Made by a program: the position numbers and the translations under genes
Notes under the pieces: generated by a model
The model's input: only the letters and a program-made list of their open reading frames with translations
Told to the model about the DNA's origin: nothing
Databases searched by the model: none
Origin: Pseudomonas baltica
GTDB taxonomy: Bacteria; Pseudomonadota; Gammaproteobacteria; Pseudomonadales; Pseudomonadaceae
Length of the DNA: 64,000 nt
Assembly (NCBI RefSeq): GCF_014235765.1
Contig: NZ_JACMYH010000001.1
Span: forward strand, 620,001-684,000
Direction: 5' to 3'
Shown here: in pieces, positions 24,149-34,387 of the stretch
Layout of the letters: each line of letters opens with the position of its first letter
Position numbering within the stretch: position 1 is the first letter of the stretch

Positions 24149-25390
24149 ATGAAGATCATCAACGCCAGGTTGCGCAAGACCGAAGGCCTGCACACCGTCA
24201 CCTGCAGCGGTGCCCGCATAGCGGCGATCCAGGCACAAATCGACAGGGTCCAGGCTCATGGGGATGACATCGACGCACAGGGGCAATTGTTGATAGCGCC
24301 GCTGGTCGAGCCGCACATTCACCTGGACGCCACCCTCACGGCCGGTGATCCGCAATGGAACATGAGCGGCACCCTGTTCGAAGGCATCGAACGCTGGGGC
24401 CAACGCAAGGCGAGCATCACCCACGAAGACACCAAGCAGCGCGCCCTGACCACCATCGGCATGCTCGCCGAACACGGCATCCAGCACGTACGCACGCACA
24501 TCGATGTGACCGACCCGACCCTGGGCGCGCTCAAGGCCATGCTCGAAGTGCGCGAAGAAGCGCGCCACCTGATCGATCTGCAGATCGTGGCGTTTCCCCA
24601 GGAAGGTATCGAGTCCTACCCCGATGGCCGCCAGCTGATGGAGCGCGCAGTTGCCATGGGGGCCGACGTAGTGGGCGGAATTCCGCACTTCGAGAATACT
24701 CGAGAGCAGGGTGTCAGCTCGATCAGCTTCCTCATGGACCTGGCCGAGCGCACCGGTTGCCTGGTGGACGTGCATTGCGACGAGACCGATGATCCGCATT
24801 CACGATTTCTCGAAGTACTCGCCGAACAAGCTCGCGTGCGTGGCATGGGCAGCCGGGTCACGGCCAGCCACACCACGGCGATGGGCTCGTACGACAACGC
24901 CTATTGCTCGAAGCTGTTCCGCCTGCTCAAACAGTCGGGGATCAGCTTCGTGTCCTGCCCGACCGAAAGCATTCACCTGCAGGGGCGTTTCGATACCTTT
25001 CCCAAGCGCCGCGGCGTGACCCGCGTTGCCGAGCTGGATCGGGCGGGCATGAATGTCTGCTTCGGCCAGGACTCCATCAAGGACCCGTGGTACCCGCTGG
25101 GCAACGGCAATATCCTGCGGGTCCTGGATGCGGGCCTGCACATCTGTCACATGATGGGCTTCGAAGACCTGCAGCGCTCGCTCGATCTGGTCACCGACAA
25201 CAGCGCCCGCGCGCTGAACCTGGGCGAACGCTATGGCATCGCCGTGGGCCGCCCGGCCAACATGGTGATCCTGGGCGCCGAGAGCGACTATGAGGCGGTG
25301 CGCCAACAGGCCAAGGCGCGGGTGTCGATTCGCGGCGGCCGGGTATTGATGAATCGGGTACCGGAGCGGGTGGAGTTCAATCTCGGCTGA
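24149..25390 (+). CDS. codA: Cytosine deaminase (amidohydrolase superfamily)
   Basis: 413 residues. Metal site and catalytic residues of the CodA family: EPHIHLDATL (HxH), the DVHCDETDDPHSRF segment (metal His and catalytic Glu), SHTTAMGSYD, and CFGQDSIKDPWYPLGNGN with the key Asp. It converts cytosine to uracil and ammonia, or a related pterin/isoguanine-type base in some paralogues. AAAGGG lies before the ATG at 24149; the frame open from 24095 has no good start. No codB permease is adjacent, so base specificity is less certain. Confidence 0.88.
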   Translation: MKIINARLRKTEGLHTVTCSGARIAAIQAQIDRVQAHGDDIDAQGQLLIAPLVEPHIHLDATLTAGDPQWNMSGTLFEGIERWGQRKASITHEDTKQRALTTIGMLAEHGIQHVRTHIDVTDPTLGALKAMLEVREEARHLIDLQIVAFPQEGIESYPDGRQLMERAVAMGADVVGGIPHFENTREQGVSSISFLMDLAERTGCLVDVHCDETDDPHSRFLEVLAEQARVRGMGSRVTASHTTAMGSYDNAYCSKLFRLLKQSGISFVSCPTESIHLQGRFDTFPKRRGVTRVAELDRAGMNVCFGQDSIKDPWYPLGNGNILRVLDAGLHICHMMGFEDLQRSLDLVTDNSARALNLGERYGIAVGRPANMVILGAESDYEAVRQQAKARVSIRGGRVLMNRVPERVEFNLG

Positions 25391-25586
25391 CGGGCTGGAC
25401 CCTGCTCGGTGCCGGTCCCGAGCCAACTGGCACCGTCGGCCGCTGACGTTGTATCTGACAGACACGTCCTACAGCACAAGGATCCTTCCTGCACTCATTA
25501 CCGGACCCCCTCCTCTCTAGAGTGGCCGACGGCGGATTCTTCCCGCCGCTTGCCCATGTTTCCCAGCCCCCGAGAGGAGCATCCAC

Positions 25587-28241
25587 GTGCAACCAGCAGC
25601 CTGCAGCACCCCTTCCTTGACCCGACACACGCTCGGCATGGCCATCTCCATGGCCCTGCTGACGGCCCTCGAACCTGCCATGGCCGATGGATTGGTGGCA
25701 ATCGATGGCCCTATGGGCACCGCGTTGGTCGACAGCCAAACGCCTGCACCGGTGATTGCCATCGTTGCGCCCAATGCCCAGGGTCTTTCCCACAACCGTT
25801 GGCAGGACTACAACGTTGGCGCGGCCGGTGTGGTATTGAACAACAGCCTGTCTGCGGGACAAACCAGTGTTGGCGGGCGTGATATCACGGTTGCGGCCAA
25901 CCCGCAGTTGGTCGATGTCGCCGCTCGCACCATTCTCAACGAAGTGGTGGGCACGCGCGGCTCCCGTATCGACGGCGAGCAAGTCATCTTCGGCCAGGCC
26001 GCCGACTACGTGTTGAGCAACCCCAATGGCATCGAGCTCAATGGCGCCCGCCTGGCCCTGGGTCAAGCCGACACGGCGACTTACGTGGTGGGCACAGCGG
26101 TGCTGGCAGACGGCGCGATCGCGCGCTACGACACGCGTGATTCGCAACAGCGCCTGGTGGTCGGCCAAGCTGGCGTGAACGCTGGCGCCGGCTCCGTGCA
26201 ATTGATCGCGCCCAGCGTGATGGTCAGCGGCGACATGACGGCGGGTGGCGATTTGAGCTTGCTGATGGGTCGCCAGCAGGTCGATGCGCGAACGCTGGCC
26301 AGCACCGACACTACCCCGACGCAGACGGCGGTCGACGCCAACCTGCTGGGCGCCATGCACGCCCGGCGCATCAAGGTCATCAGCACCCAGGCCGGTGCCG
26401 GCGTGAACATGGGCATCACCGGCATGCACGCCGCCCAAGGTATCCAGATCGCGTCGGCCGGGGCGCTGGCGATCAGTTCCACCGCCCGCCAGAACGGCGA
26501 GCCCGCCCAGGCCACGCTCGACGCGGGTGACGAGGACGTGAGCCTGTCTGCCGCAAGTGACTTGACGCTGACGTCGCTGGCAGTCACGGGTCGACACATC
26601 GACGCACGTTCAGGTGCGCGCCTGAAGCTGGACGCCCTCGCTCACCAGACCGAAACACAGCGACCGGCGCTTGCCGAGGATCACTGGTTCACCTTGGCGC
26701 AGGGGGAATCCGACGCTCACGTCACCGAACGCACGCTGCGGCATGTGGGCAATAGCCTGATCGCTCAGGGGCGGGTGCGCCTGGACGGGGTCAACGGCAT
26801 CGACATCGCTGCCAGCCGTATCGCTGGACCGGAGCACGTCGGGATCTACACGGTGCGCGGAGGCGTCGAGGTCGGGGCGAAGCTGGACACACAAGCGCGC
26901 AGTGTTCGGCTCGCTTCGTCCGAAAGCCCTGAAGACAACGCCTCTACCTACGTCGAGCAAGCCAACACCAGCCATATCAGCGGCGGCTCGGTCACACTCC
27001 CCAGCGCCAGGCTGGTGGGTGCAACAATCGATGCGAGCCATTCGCTGCACATCGGCGGGTCGGGGGCCACGGAGATCGCTGGACTGGATCTGCGCAGCAC
27101 CTTGAGCCAAGGTGCCGACGTGCGGCGCGTGACCTTGACCGAGACCCGCGCCCATGAGGCCGTGCGCACCCATGCGTATCAGTTGCCGACGCAGCTGAAT
27201 GCCCTCGACGGCGAGCTGTCGATCCGGGGCACGGACATCTCCATCAGCGGCAGCAGGCTGTCGGCAGCAAGTGTGGGTCTGCACAGCCAGGGCAACATCG
27301 CCATCGAGGGTTCCAGCGCGCGCATGCATCTCGAAGGTGCGCGTCCGAGCGCGGCACAGGCAGCGCGCGGCTTCGATCGCACGTCTACAGCTGTCAGCCC
27401 CAGCGTGCTGGCAGCCAGCGGCACAGTTGCACTGCGCGCGCGTCGGTCGACCTTTAGAGACGGTGACATTTCCATCGCGGGCTCCCACCTGTTGGCAGGC
27501 ACTGCCCTGACCCTCGACGCCCAGGACAGCGTCTGGATAAGCGGCATCGGCGAAACGGAAGGCTTCACCCTCAGCGGGTCGCATTGGGGCCCAATGGCCG
27601 GTGCATCGCAAGGCTCCTGGAACCGTACGGGCTTCAAGGAATCCCAGGCGCGCAGCACGCTGGCCGGTGGCACCGTGCAGGTCACTGCGGGCACGATGCT
27701 CGACGTGGCTGGCTCGGAGCTGGACAGCAAGGGGGACATCAAGCTGCAGGCCAGCGATATCCAGCTTACCGCCAGCCTGGAGCCTGCGGGACCGCGCAAC
27801 TGGGCGATATGGTTGGACAACGATCTGCCTGAGTATCATTTCGTGTCAACCGACGGTAATGCTCGTACGCCCGTGACGGACCGTGTGCATAACGGCTTCG
27901 CCATGAAAGCGGGCGGCGATATAGACATCTCGGCGGTGCGATTGGCCACCCATGCCGCTTCGGTCAACGCAGCGGGTCGTTTGACGATTGCCGGCAGCCT
28001 GGCATCGTTCAAGGACACCCCGGTGTTGGACAGCGATGCAATACGCAGACATTACCATGGCTACATTCCGCCGCGACGGTCGAGCTGGCAAGCCCCGACG
28101 GGTTTGCCACTGGCAGCCCTGGACGTGCAAGCGCCCAGTAAAAACGGCACGACCCGCGAGTCGGCGTTCGTGGCCGGCACGGTCGGTGCCGATACCGCCC
28201 AGCGCATCAGCGATCTGAACATCCCGCTGAGTTTGCGCTGA
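25587..28241 (+). CDS. Short TpsA-like exoprotein with filamentous haemagglutinin N-terminal domain
   Basis: 884 residues from a GTG with GAGAGGAG before it. A signal peptide (MAISMALLTALEPAMA) precedes the TPS secretion domain (about 40-290), recognised by QDYNVGAAGVVLNN, SNPNGIELNGARL and VGQAGVNAGAGSVQL; NPNGI is diagnostic. The remainder is beta-helix-like repeats, with recurrent GxLxIxGS and LSAASxLxLTS strands. It ends at SLR with no VENN/pre-toxin motif and no toxin tail, and no TpsB (FhaC-like) pore gene is in the window. It is much shorter than usual TpsA proteins. Export would need a TpsB encoded elsewhere. The gene stands alone, codon use is slightly less biased than in its neighbours, and the flanks hold nothing recognisable. 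Confidence 0.82.
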   Translation: MQPAACSTPSLTRHTLGMAISMALLTALEPAMADGLVAIDGPMGTALVDSQTPAPVIAIVAPNAQGLSHNRWQDYNVGAAGVVLNNSLSAGQTSVGGRDITVAANPQLVDVAARTILNEVVGTRGSRIDGEQVIFGQAADYVLSNPNGIELNGARLALGQADTATYVVGTAVLADGAIARYDTRDSQQRLVVGQAGVNAGAGSVQLIAPSVMVSGDMTAGGDLSLLMGRQQVDARTLASTDTTPTQTAVDANLLGAMHARRIKVISTQAGAGVNMGITGMHAAQGIQIASAGALAISSTARQNGEPAQATLDAGDEDVSLSAASDLTLTSLAVTGRHIDARSGARLKLDALAHQTETQRPALAEDHWFTLAQGESDAHVTERTLRHVGNSLIAQGRVRLDGVNGIDIAASRIAGPEHVGIYTVRGGVEVGAKLDTQARSVRLASSESPEDNASTYVEQANTSHISGGSVTLPSARLVGATIDASHSLHIGGSGATEIAGLDLRSTLSQGADVRRVTLTETRAHEAVRTHAYQLPTQLNALDGELSIRGTDISISGSRLSAASVGLHSQGNIAIEGSSARMHLEGARPSAAQAARGFDRTSTAVSPSVLAASGTVALRARRSTFRDGDISIAGSHLLAGTALTLDAQDSVWISGIGETEGFTLSGSHWGPMAGASQGSWNRTGFKESQARSTLAGGTVQVTAGTMLDVAGSELDSKGDIKLQASDIQLTASLEPAGPRNWAIWLDNDLPEYHFVSTDGNARTPVTDRVHNGFAMKAGGDIDISAVRLATHAASVNAAGRLTIAGSLASFKDTPVLDSDAIRRHYHGYIPPRRSSWQAPTGLPLAALDVQAPSKNGTTRESAFVAGTVGADTAQRISDLNIPLSLR

Positions 28242-28315
28242 CCCACGCAGGCGAATCCAGAACCCGACCCTGTATCCGTGTGGACGGTCAGTGACTGCGA
28301 AGCGTGCATCGCAGA

Positions 28316-29020
28316 TCAGGGCCGGGTGCTTTGTACCAGCAGCATGATGGCGTCGCGCTTTTCCAGCAAATGCTGGCGCAGGATCGCGCTCAGGCGCTTG
28401 CCGTCGCGGGCCTGAAGGGCTTCGATCATCTGTTCATGGTCGTGCAGGGCGCGATCCCACTTGGGTGCCTGCTGGTTGGACAGGAACCGCAACGCCTGCA
28501 GGCGGCGGTTCACCGTGAGGTACATCTGGCGCAGCGCCGAGTTACGTGACGCCAGGTTGATCAGGTCGTGGATGGCGCGGTTGCGCTGATAGTAACCCAC
28601 CAGGTCATGCTGGCTCTTGCTCACCACCATGGCATTGTGCAAAGCCTTGATCTGCTCCAGCTCCGCTTCGGTGATGCGCTCGCACGCCAGCTCTCCGGCA
28701 AAGGCTTCCAGGCCACTCATCAGCTCGAATGCCTCGCGAATTTCCAATTCGCTCATGCGCGCGACGCTGGCTCCGCGGTTCGGATTGATTTCGATCAGGC
28801 CTTCCCCGGCCAGCACTTTCAGCGCCTCGCGCAGAGGCGTGCGTGAAATACCCAACGTCTCACACAACTCGCGCTCGTTCAGCTTGGTCCCGGGCGGCAG
28901 CACCCCCTCGGTGATGAACCCACGCAAGTGCTCTACCACGGTGTCGTGCAGACGCTGCCGTTCGAGACGTGGCAATTGCAGCGCGGGCGTGGCCGGGGCG
29001 GCCATTGACGAAGACTGCAT
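28316..29020 (-). CDS. GntR-family (FCD) transcriptional regulator
   Basis: 234 residues. Winged helix at about 25-85 (LRGFITEGVLPPGTKLNERELCETLGISRTPLREALKVL) followed by an all-helical FCD ligand domain with metal-binding histidines (ALHNAM, NRAIHDLINLAS, LHDHEQMIEAL). Most such proteins repress a nearby operon until a small acid binds. It is divergent from the serine-glyoxylate aminotransferase gene; a palindrome between them (29137-29152) recurs before the malic enzyme gene, so it is the likely repressor of both (inference). Confidence 0.88.
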   Translation of the reverse strand: MQSSSMAAPATPALQLPRLERQRLHDTVVEHLRGFITEGVLPPGTKLNERELCETLGISRTPLREALKVLAGEGLIEINPNRGASVARMSELEIREAFELMSGLEAFAGELACERITEAELEQIKALHNAMVVSKSQHDLVGYYQRNRAIHDLINLASRNSALRQMYLTVNRRLQALRFLSNQQAPKWDRALHDHEQMIEALQARDGKRLSAILRQHLLEKRDAIMLLVQSTRP

Positions 29021-29136
29021 GCAAACTCCTTGTACCGATGGGTTAACGCGAGCTTTTCTTATTCTAAAAAGCGCGAATTTGAGCCGATATTAGCGCAATT
29101 CAGTGGTTTGACACAGCGGGCCAAACTGCTAATGTG

Positions 29137-29152
29137 ATTTTGCATTCAAAAT
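29137..29152. promoter_or_regulatory. Candidate GntR operator, copy 1
   Basis: ATTTTG-CATT-CAAAAT, a 6-bp-arm palindrome 21 bases before the aminotransferase start codon. The same 16 bases recur at 34388-34403. Size and spacing suit an FCD-type GntR dimer. Confidence 0.65.
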
Positions 29153-29173
29153 ACAACAACAAAGGGTTGACCC

Positions 29174-30385
29174 ATGCTCAAGCTCGACTTCCATCCTGCC
29201 GGCCGCCATTTTCTGCAGATCCCGGGCCCCAGCCCGGTACCCGATCGTATCCTGCGCGCCATGAGCTACCCGACCATCGATCACCGCGGTCCCGAGTTCG
29301 GTGAACTGGGGCTCAAGGTGCTCGAAGGCATTCAGCAGATCTTCAAGACCCGCCACCCGGTGATCATCTACCCCGCTTCAGGCACCGGTGCGTGGGAAGC
29401 GGCACTGTGCAACACGTTGAGCGCAGGCGACGAGGTGCTGATGTTCGAAACAGGCCATTTCGCCAGCCTGTGGCAGAAGATGGCCATCAGCCTGGGGCTC
29501 AAGCCCGAATTCATCGGCCTGCCAGGCATCGAAGGCTGGCGCGGCGGCGTGCGTGCAGACATGATCCAGGCGCGCCTGGAACAGGACAGCGAGCACCGGA
29601 TCAAGGCGGTGTGCGTAGTGCACAACGAAACCAGCACCGGAGTGACCTCCGACATTCCCGCCGTACGACGGGCCATCGATGCCGCCGGGCACCCTGCCCT
29701 GTTGCTGGTGGACACCATCTCCGGGCTCGCCTCGGCTGATTATCGCCATGACGAATGGGGCGTGGACGTGACCATCTCCGGCTCGCAGAAAGGCCTCATG
29801 CTGCCTCCCGGCATAAGCTTCAACGCGCTGTCGCCCAAGGCCATCGAAGCCAGCCAGCGCGGTGGCCTGCCGCGCAGCTTCTGGGCCTGGGATGACATCA
29901 TCGAGATGAACAAGACCGGCTACTGGCCCTACACGCCCAATACCAACCTGCTCTATGGGCTTTCCGAGGCACTGGACATGATTCTCGGCGAAGGCCTGGA
30001 CAACGTCTTCGCCCGCCACCAACGCCTGGCCCAGGCCTGCCGTACCGCCGTGCAGGCCTGGGGCCTGCCCATCCAGTGCGCCGATCCCAGTGTGTACAGC
30101 CCGGTACTCACGGGTGTGATGACGCCCGAAGGCGTCGACGCCGACCAGGTGCGCAAGACCATCTACGAGCGCTTCGACATGTCGCTGGGCACCGGCCTGG
30201 GCAAGCTCAAGGGGCGCATGTTCCGCATCGGCCACTTGGGCGACTGCAACGACCTGACCTTGATGGCCACCCTGAGTGGTTGCGAAATGGGCTTGCAGAT
30301 GGCCGGGGTCAAACTGGACGCCAGCGGCGTGCTGGCCGCCATGGATTACCTGGGCGGGCAGCACGTGCCCCTGCGCCGCGAGTGA
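29174..30385 (+). CDS. Serine-glyoxylate / alanine-glyoxylate aminotransferase (class V)
   Basis: 403 residues, fold-type I PLP enzyme. FLQIPGPSPVPDRILRAM is the family start, YPASGTGAWEAAL binds the cofactor phosphate, LLLVDTISGLAS holds the ring-stacking Asp, and SGSQKGLMLPPG has the PLP lysine at about residue 205. The long C-terminus with RIGHLGDCNDLTLM suits the serine-glyoxylate type. It would make hydroxypyruvate and glycine from serine and glyoxylate. With the hydroxypyruvate isomerase two genes on, this forms a glyoxylate/hydroxypyruvate/tartronate-semialdehyde route. Confidence 0.88.
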   Translation: MLKLDFHPAGRHFLQIPGPSPVPDRILRAMSYPTIDHRGPEFGELGLKVLEGIQQIFKTRHPVIIYPASGTGAWEAALCNTLSAGDEVLMFETGHFASLWQKMAISLGLKPEFIGLPGIEGWRGGVRADMIQARLEQDSEHRIKAVCVVHNETSTGVTSDIPAVRRAIDAAGHPALLLVDTISGLASADYRHDEWGVDVTISGSQKGLMLPPGISFNALSPKAIEASQRGGLPRSFWAWDDIIEMNKTGYWPYTPNTNLLYGLSEALDMILGEGLDNVFARHQRLAQACRTAVQAWGLPIQCADPSVYSPVLTGVMTPEGVDADQVRKTIYERFDMSLGTGLGKLKGRMFRIGHLGDCNDLTLMATLSGCEMGLQMAGVKLDASGVLAAMDYLGGQHVPLRRE

Positions 30386-30477
30386 ACCACCGGCGCTGCC
30401 CCTGGCTGCGCCCGATGCGACTGACTATCCCGAATCAACGCCTGCGGGCGTAAACAATAAGAAACTGGAGATAGAAC

Positions 30478-31764
30478 ATGAAGCGGTTATATCTGCGCCC
30501 CACTACCATGGTGCTGGTCATGCTGTGCGCCATGTATTTCATCACGTACCTGGACCGGGTCAACGTCAGTACCGCTGCGGTCGGTTTTGGCAAGGAATTC
30601 AACCTCACCAAGACCGAGATCGGCATCGTCTTCTCGGCCTTCGCCTACCCCTACCTGGTGTTCCAGATCATCGGCGGCTGGGTCAGCGACCGTTTCGGCG
30701 CCAAGCGCACCCTGGTGGTGTGCGGGCTGATCTGGGCCAGCGCCACGGTGCTCACCGGCATGGCCGGCGGCTTCGTTTCCCTGATCGTGGCGCGGGTGTT
30801 GCTGGGGTTGGGTGAAGGCGCCACCTTCCCCGCTGCCACTGCGGCCATGTCGCGCTGGGTCGGCAAGGAGAACCGCGGCTTCGCCCAAGGCATCACCCAC
30901 GCCTTCGCCCGCCTGGGCAACGCGCTGGCGCCGGCTGCGATGGTCGCGGTAATGGCAGCCTACGGCTGGCGCGAGTCGTTCTATGTCTGCGCCGGTATCA
31001 GTTTCGTCTGGGTCGCGCTGTGGGCGCTGGTGTTCACCGAACAACCCAAGGATCACCCGCGCATCACCCAGCAGGAGCTGGACGCCCTGCCTGCGCCCAA
31101 GCCCAAGAACACCATCAAGCTGCCTTGGGGACGACTGTTCCGGCGCATGGCCCCGGTCACCATCGTCTACTTCTGCTATGGCTGGACTCTGTGGCTGCTG
31201 CTGAGCTGGGTCCCCATGTACTTCATGAACATGGGCCTGGACCTGAAAGGCACCGCTATATTCGCCTCGACCGTGTTCTTCGGCGGCGTGGTCGGCGACA
31301 CCCTGGGCGGCATCGTCAGCGACCGCATCTACAAACGCACCGGCAACCTCAACCGGGCGCGCAGCCTGATGGTTGCGATCTGTCTGTCGTTGACCCTGGT
31401 AGCCTTGCTGCCACTGATGTTCACCCACGACATGTACGTCTCGCTGGCCTGCCTGGCCATCGCGTTCTTCTTCTCGGAGATGACCATCGGGCCGATGTGG
31501 GCGATTCCCATGGACATCGCCCCGGACCATTGCGGTACCGCCAGTGGCATGATGAACACCGGATCGGCCATGGCCGCGATCATCAGCCCGGTGGCCGCCG
31601 GACTGCTGATCGACAAGTTCGGCAACTGGCAGCTGCCGTTCATGGTCAGCATCGTGCTGCTGGCCATTGGCGTGGTGCTGTCGTTCCGCATGCGCCCACA
31701 GAACCGCTTCGTCTACGAGCTTCCCGCAGCCGCCACGCCGGTGGCTGTCGCGGTGCCCAAGTGA
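30478..31764 (+). CDS. MFS transporter, anion:cation symporter (ACS) family
   Basis: 428 residues, 12 helices. The start MYFITYLDRVNVSTAA and the loop GGWVSDRFGAKRTLVVCG are motifs of the ACS branch (glucarate, galactarate, hexuronate, tartrate and related organic anions). The gene stands between an aminotransferase and hydroxypyruvate isomerase, so a small hydroxy acid is likely as substrate. It is 92 bases after the aminotransferase, in the same direction, with GGAG before the ATG. Confidence 0.85.
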   Translation: MKRLYLRPTTMVLVMLCAMYFITYLDRVNVSTAAVGFGKEFNLTKTEIGIVFSAFAYPYLVFQIIGGWVSDRFGAKRTLVVCGLIWASATVLTGMAGGFVSLIVARVLLGLGEGATFPAATAAMSRWVGKENRGFAQGITHAFARLGNALAPAAMVAVMAAYGWRESFYVCAGISFVWVALWALVFTEQPKDHPRITQQELDALPAPKPKNTIKLPWGRLFRRMAPVTIVYFCYGWTLWLLLSWVPMYFMNMGLDLKGTAIFASTVFFGGVVGDTLGGIVSDRIYKRTGNLNRARSLMVAICLSLTLVALLPLMFTHDMYVSLACLAIAFFFSEMTIGPMWAIPMDIAPDHCGTASGMMNTGSAMAAIISPVAAGLLIDKFGNWQLPFMVSIVLLAIGVVLSFRMRPQNRFVYELPAAATPVAVAVPK

Positions 31765-31892
31765 CTGTTGGCGCATTGACATCAGGCGCGAAACAATCCT
31801 GAGCAAGGAGTACGATAACCTGGACCGGTGAGGCGGCGGGCCGGCCTGTGTCACGCGCCCGTCGCCACGCCTCCTGCCTGGAGAAGCCTGCC

Positions 31893-32675
31893 ATGCCTCG
31901 TTTGTGTGCCAACCTTTCGATGCTGTTCACCGAACATCAATTCCTGCAACGCTTCGCCCGCGCCGCCAAGGCCGGGTTCAGGGGTGTGGAATTCCTCTTT
32001 CCCTACGACTTCGACAGCGCCGAGATCAAGGCGCGACTGCAGCAGCACGGCCTGACCCAAGTGTTGTTCAACCTGCCACCCGGCGATTGGGATAGCGGTG
32101 AGCGCGGGATCGCCTGCCTGCCGGACCGGCGCGAGGAGTTTCGCGCCGGCGTGGCCACGGCCATCGAGTATGCCAAGGTGCTGGGCAATACCCGGATCAA
32201 CTGCCTGGCCGGTATCACCCCGCCCGGCGACGACCCGCAACTGGCGCAACGGACCCTCGTCGACAATCTGCGCTACGCCAGCGACGCGCTGGCGAGTCAT
32301 GGCATTCGCCTGGTGATGGAGATGATCAACACCCGCGACATGCCCGGCTTCTACCTGAACGGCACACAGCAAGCATTGGCGATTCGCGAACAGGTGGGCC
32401 ACGACAATCTGTTTCTGCAGTACGACATCTATCATATGCAGGTGATGGAGGGTGATCTGGCGCGCACGTTGCAGTCGCACCTGCAGGCTATCGGCCACGT
32501 GCAGCTGGCGGACAACCCCGGCCGCCACGAACCGGGCACCGGGGAAATCAATTTCCGTTTCCTGTTCCAGCATCTGGACCGGATCGGCTATCAGGGCTGG
32601 GTGGGGTGCGAGTACAAACCGCTGAATGGAACCGAGGCCGGGCTGGGCTGGATGAAGAGCCACAACCTGGCCTGA
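31893..32675 (+). CDS. hyi: Hydroxypyruvate isomerase
   Basis: 260 residues, a TIM barrel of the AP-endonuclease 2/xylose-isomerase-like superfamily, near the 258 residues of E. coli Hyi. Family segments: RLCANLSMLFTEHQFLQRFARAAKAGFRGVEFLFPYD, NLPPGDWDSGERGIACLP, EMINTRDMPGFYL (catalytic Glu), QYDIYHMQVMEGD and GYQGWVGCEYKP (second catalytic Glu). Interconverts hydroxypyruvate and tartronate semialdehyde. GGAGAAG precedes the ATG at 31893; the frame is open further upstream but without support. Tail-to-tail with the malic enzyme, 12 bases apart. Confidence 0.93.
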   Translation: MPRLCANLSMLFTEHQFLQRFARAAKAGFRGVEFLFPYDFDSAEIKARLQQHGLTQVLFNLPPGDWDSGERGIACLPDRREEFRAGVATAIEYAKVLGNTRINCLAGITPPGDDPQLAQRTLVDNLRYASDALASHGIRLVMEMINTRDMPGFYLNGTQQALAIREQVGHDNLFLQYDIYHMQVMEGDLARTLQSHLQAIGHVQLADNPGRHEPGTGEINFRFLFQHLDRIGYQGWVGCEYKPLNGTEAGLGWMKSHNLA

Positions 32676-32687
32676 GCCGCCGGTGCG

Positions 32688-34364
32688 CTACAGAGGCTGG
32701 CGTTCGTAGGCGCGGTATTCCGGCTTCCAGAAATGCACGTCGATTGCCTCGCGCAACGCGGCCTCATCCATCGGTGCAGCCACGCCGTCCTTCTGCGCTG
32801 CCAGGCCTACCGCCAGGGCAATGCGTTTGCTGACCGCCTGCACGTCGCGCAACGGAGGCAGCATCTGCCCCGCTGCTGCGCTGTCGGCCAGCGCTTGTGC
32901 CGAAGCCATGAGCATGCCGTCGGTAACGCGCGTGGCCCGGCTGGCAATGGCGCCCAGACCCACACCGGGGAAGATGTAGGAGTTGTTGCACTGCGCGATG
33001 GGGAAAGTACGGCCCAACACTTCGATCGGCAGGAATGGACTGCCGGTGGCAACCAGCGCGTTGCCTTCGGTCCACTGCAGGATGTCCTTGGGGTGGGCTT
33101 CGATCTGCGAGGTGGGGTTGGACAACGGCATGACGATCGGCGCCGGGCAATGCTGGTACAGGGTTTTCACCACTTCCTCGGTGAACAGACCGGCTTTGCC
33201 GGAAACGCCGATGAGCACACTTGGCCTGGCGTTGGCCACGACTTCCAGAAGGGTCGGCCACTGCCCGGCGAACGACCAGGACGCCAACGTCTGGCTGTCG
33301 TGGGCCAGGCGTTGCTGGAAATCGTACAGGTCGGACTGGCGGTCGGTCAGCAGGCCCTTGCTGTTGAGCAGATAGACACGGCTGCGCGCCTCTTTGTCGC
33401 TCAACCCTTCCAGTTGCATGGCAGTGATGATCTGCTCGGCGATGCCGCACCCGGCGGAACCGGCGCCGACGAATGCCACGGTCTGCTCGGAAAGCTTCTG
33501 GCCCTTGACCTTGCACGCGGCCAGCAAGGTGCCCACAGTGACGGCGGCGGTGCCCTGGATATCGTCGTTGAAGCAGCACAGCTGGTCACGGAACCGCTCG
33601 AGCAGTGGCATGGCATTGCTCAGGGCGAAATCCTCGAACTGCAGGATCGCCTCCGGCCAGCGCCGCTGCACGCCCTCGACGAACGCCTGCACGAAAGCTT
33701 CGTAGCGTTCACCGCGCACACGCTCTTCGCGACGCCCGAAATACAGCGGGTCGGCAAGTCGCTCGGGGTTGTTGGTACCCACATCGAGCACCACCGGCAG
33801 GGTGTAGGCCGGGCTGATGCCACCGCAGGCGGTGTACAGCGACAACTTGCCGATGGGGATGCCCATGCCGCCCACGCCCTGGTCGCCCAGGCCGAGGATT
33901 CGCTCGCAGTCACTGACGACGATGACCTTGACGTTGTCCTTGGTCACGTTGTTGAGGATTTCGTCCATGCGCTCGACATCGTCGATGCTGATGAACAAGC
34001 CGCGATGGCTGCGGTAGATGCGCGAGAATTCCTGGCACGCCTTGCCGACCGTGGGGGTATAGATGATCGGCAGCATCTCGTCGATGTGGTCGTCGACCAG
34101 GCGGTAGAACAGGGTTTCGTTGGAGTCCTGGATCGAGCGCAGCAGCACGTGGCGCTCGAGGTCGGTCGAGCATGCCTGGAACTGGTGATAGGCCCGCGCG
34201 CATTGCTGGTCGATGGTCTCGATCTGCTGGGGCAGCAAGCCTTGCAAATGCAAGGTGTCGCGCTCTTGCGCGGTGAAAGCGGTGCCCTTGTTCAGCAACG
34301 GCGTGGCAAGCAGTGCCGGGCCGGTGAACGGGACCTTGATCGGGCGTTTGGCGGAGCTGGTCAT
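32688..34364 (-). CDS. maeA: NAD-dependent malic enzyme
   Basis: 558 residues, the usual size for SfcA/MaeA (565 in E. coli). [15 protein letters not shown] holds the catalytic Tyr, [18 protein letters not shown] the catalytic Lys, [13 protein letters not shown] the metal-binding Asp pair, and [17 protein letters not shown] the NAD fold. Converts malate to pyruvate, CO2 and NADH. AAGGGAGAG precedes the ATG at 34364. Its promoter region carries a copy of the palindrome found before the aminotransferase gene, so it may belong to the same regulon, moving carbon from glyoxylate via malate to pyruvate. Confidence 0.94.
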   Translation of the reverse strand: MTSSAKRPIKVPFTGPALLATPLLNKGTAFTAQERDTLHLQGLLPQQIETIDQQCARAYHQFQACSTDLERHVLLRSIQDSNETLFYRLVDDHIDEMLPIIYTPTVGKACQEFSRIYRSHRGLFISIDDVERMDEILNNVTKDNVKVIVVSDCERILGLGDQGVGGMGIPIGKLSLYTACGGISPAYTLPVVLDVGTNNPERLADPLYFGRREERVRGERYEAFVQAFVEGVQRRWPEAILQFEDFALSNAMPLLERFRDQLCCFNDDIQGTAAVTVGTLLAACKVKGQKLSEQTVAFVGAGSAGCGIAEQIITAMQLEGLSDKEARSRVYLLNSKGLLTDRQSDLYDFQQRLAHDSQTLASWSFAGQWPTLLEVVANARPSVLIGVSGKAGLFTEEVVKTLYQHCPAPIVMPLSNPTSQIEAHPKDILQWTEGNALVATGSPFLPIEVLGRTFPIAQCNNSYIFPGVGLGAIASRATRVTDGMLMASAQALADSAAAGQMLPPLRDVQAVSKRIALAVGLAAQKDGVAAPMDEAALREAIDVHFWKPEYRAYERQPL

Positions 34365-34387
34365 GCTGTCTCTCCCTTGCTTTTTGT

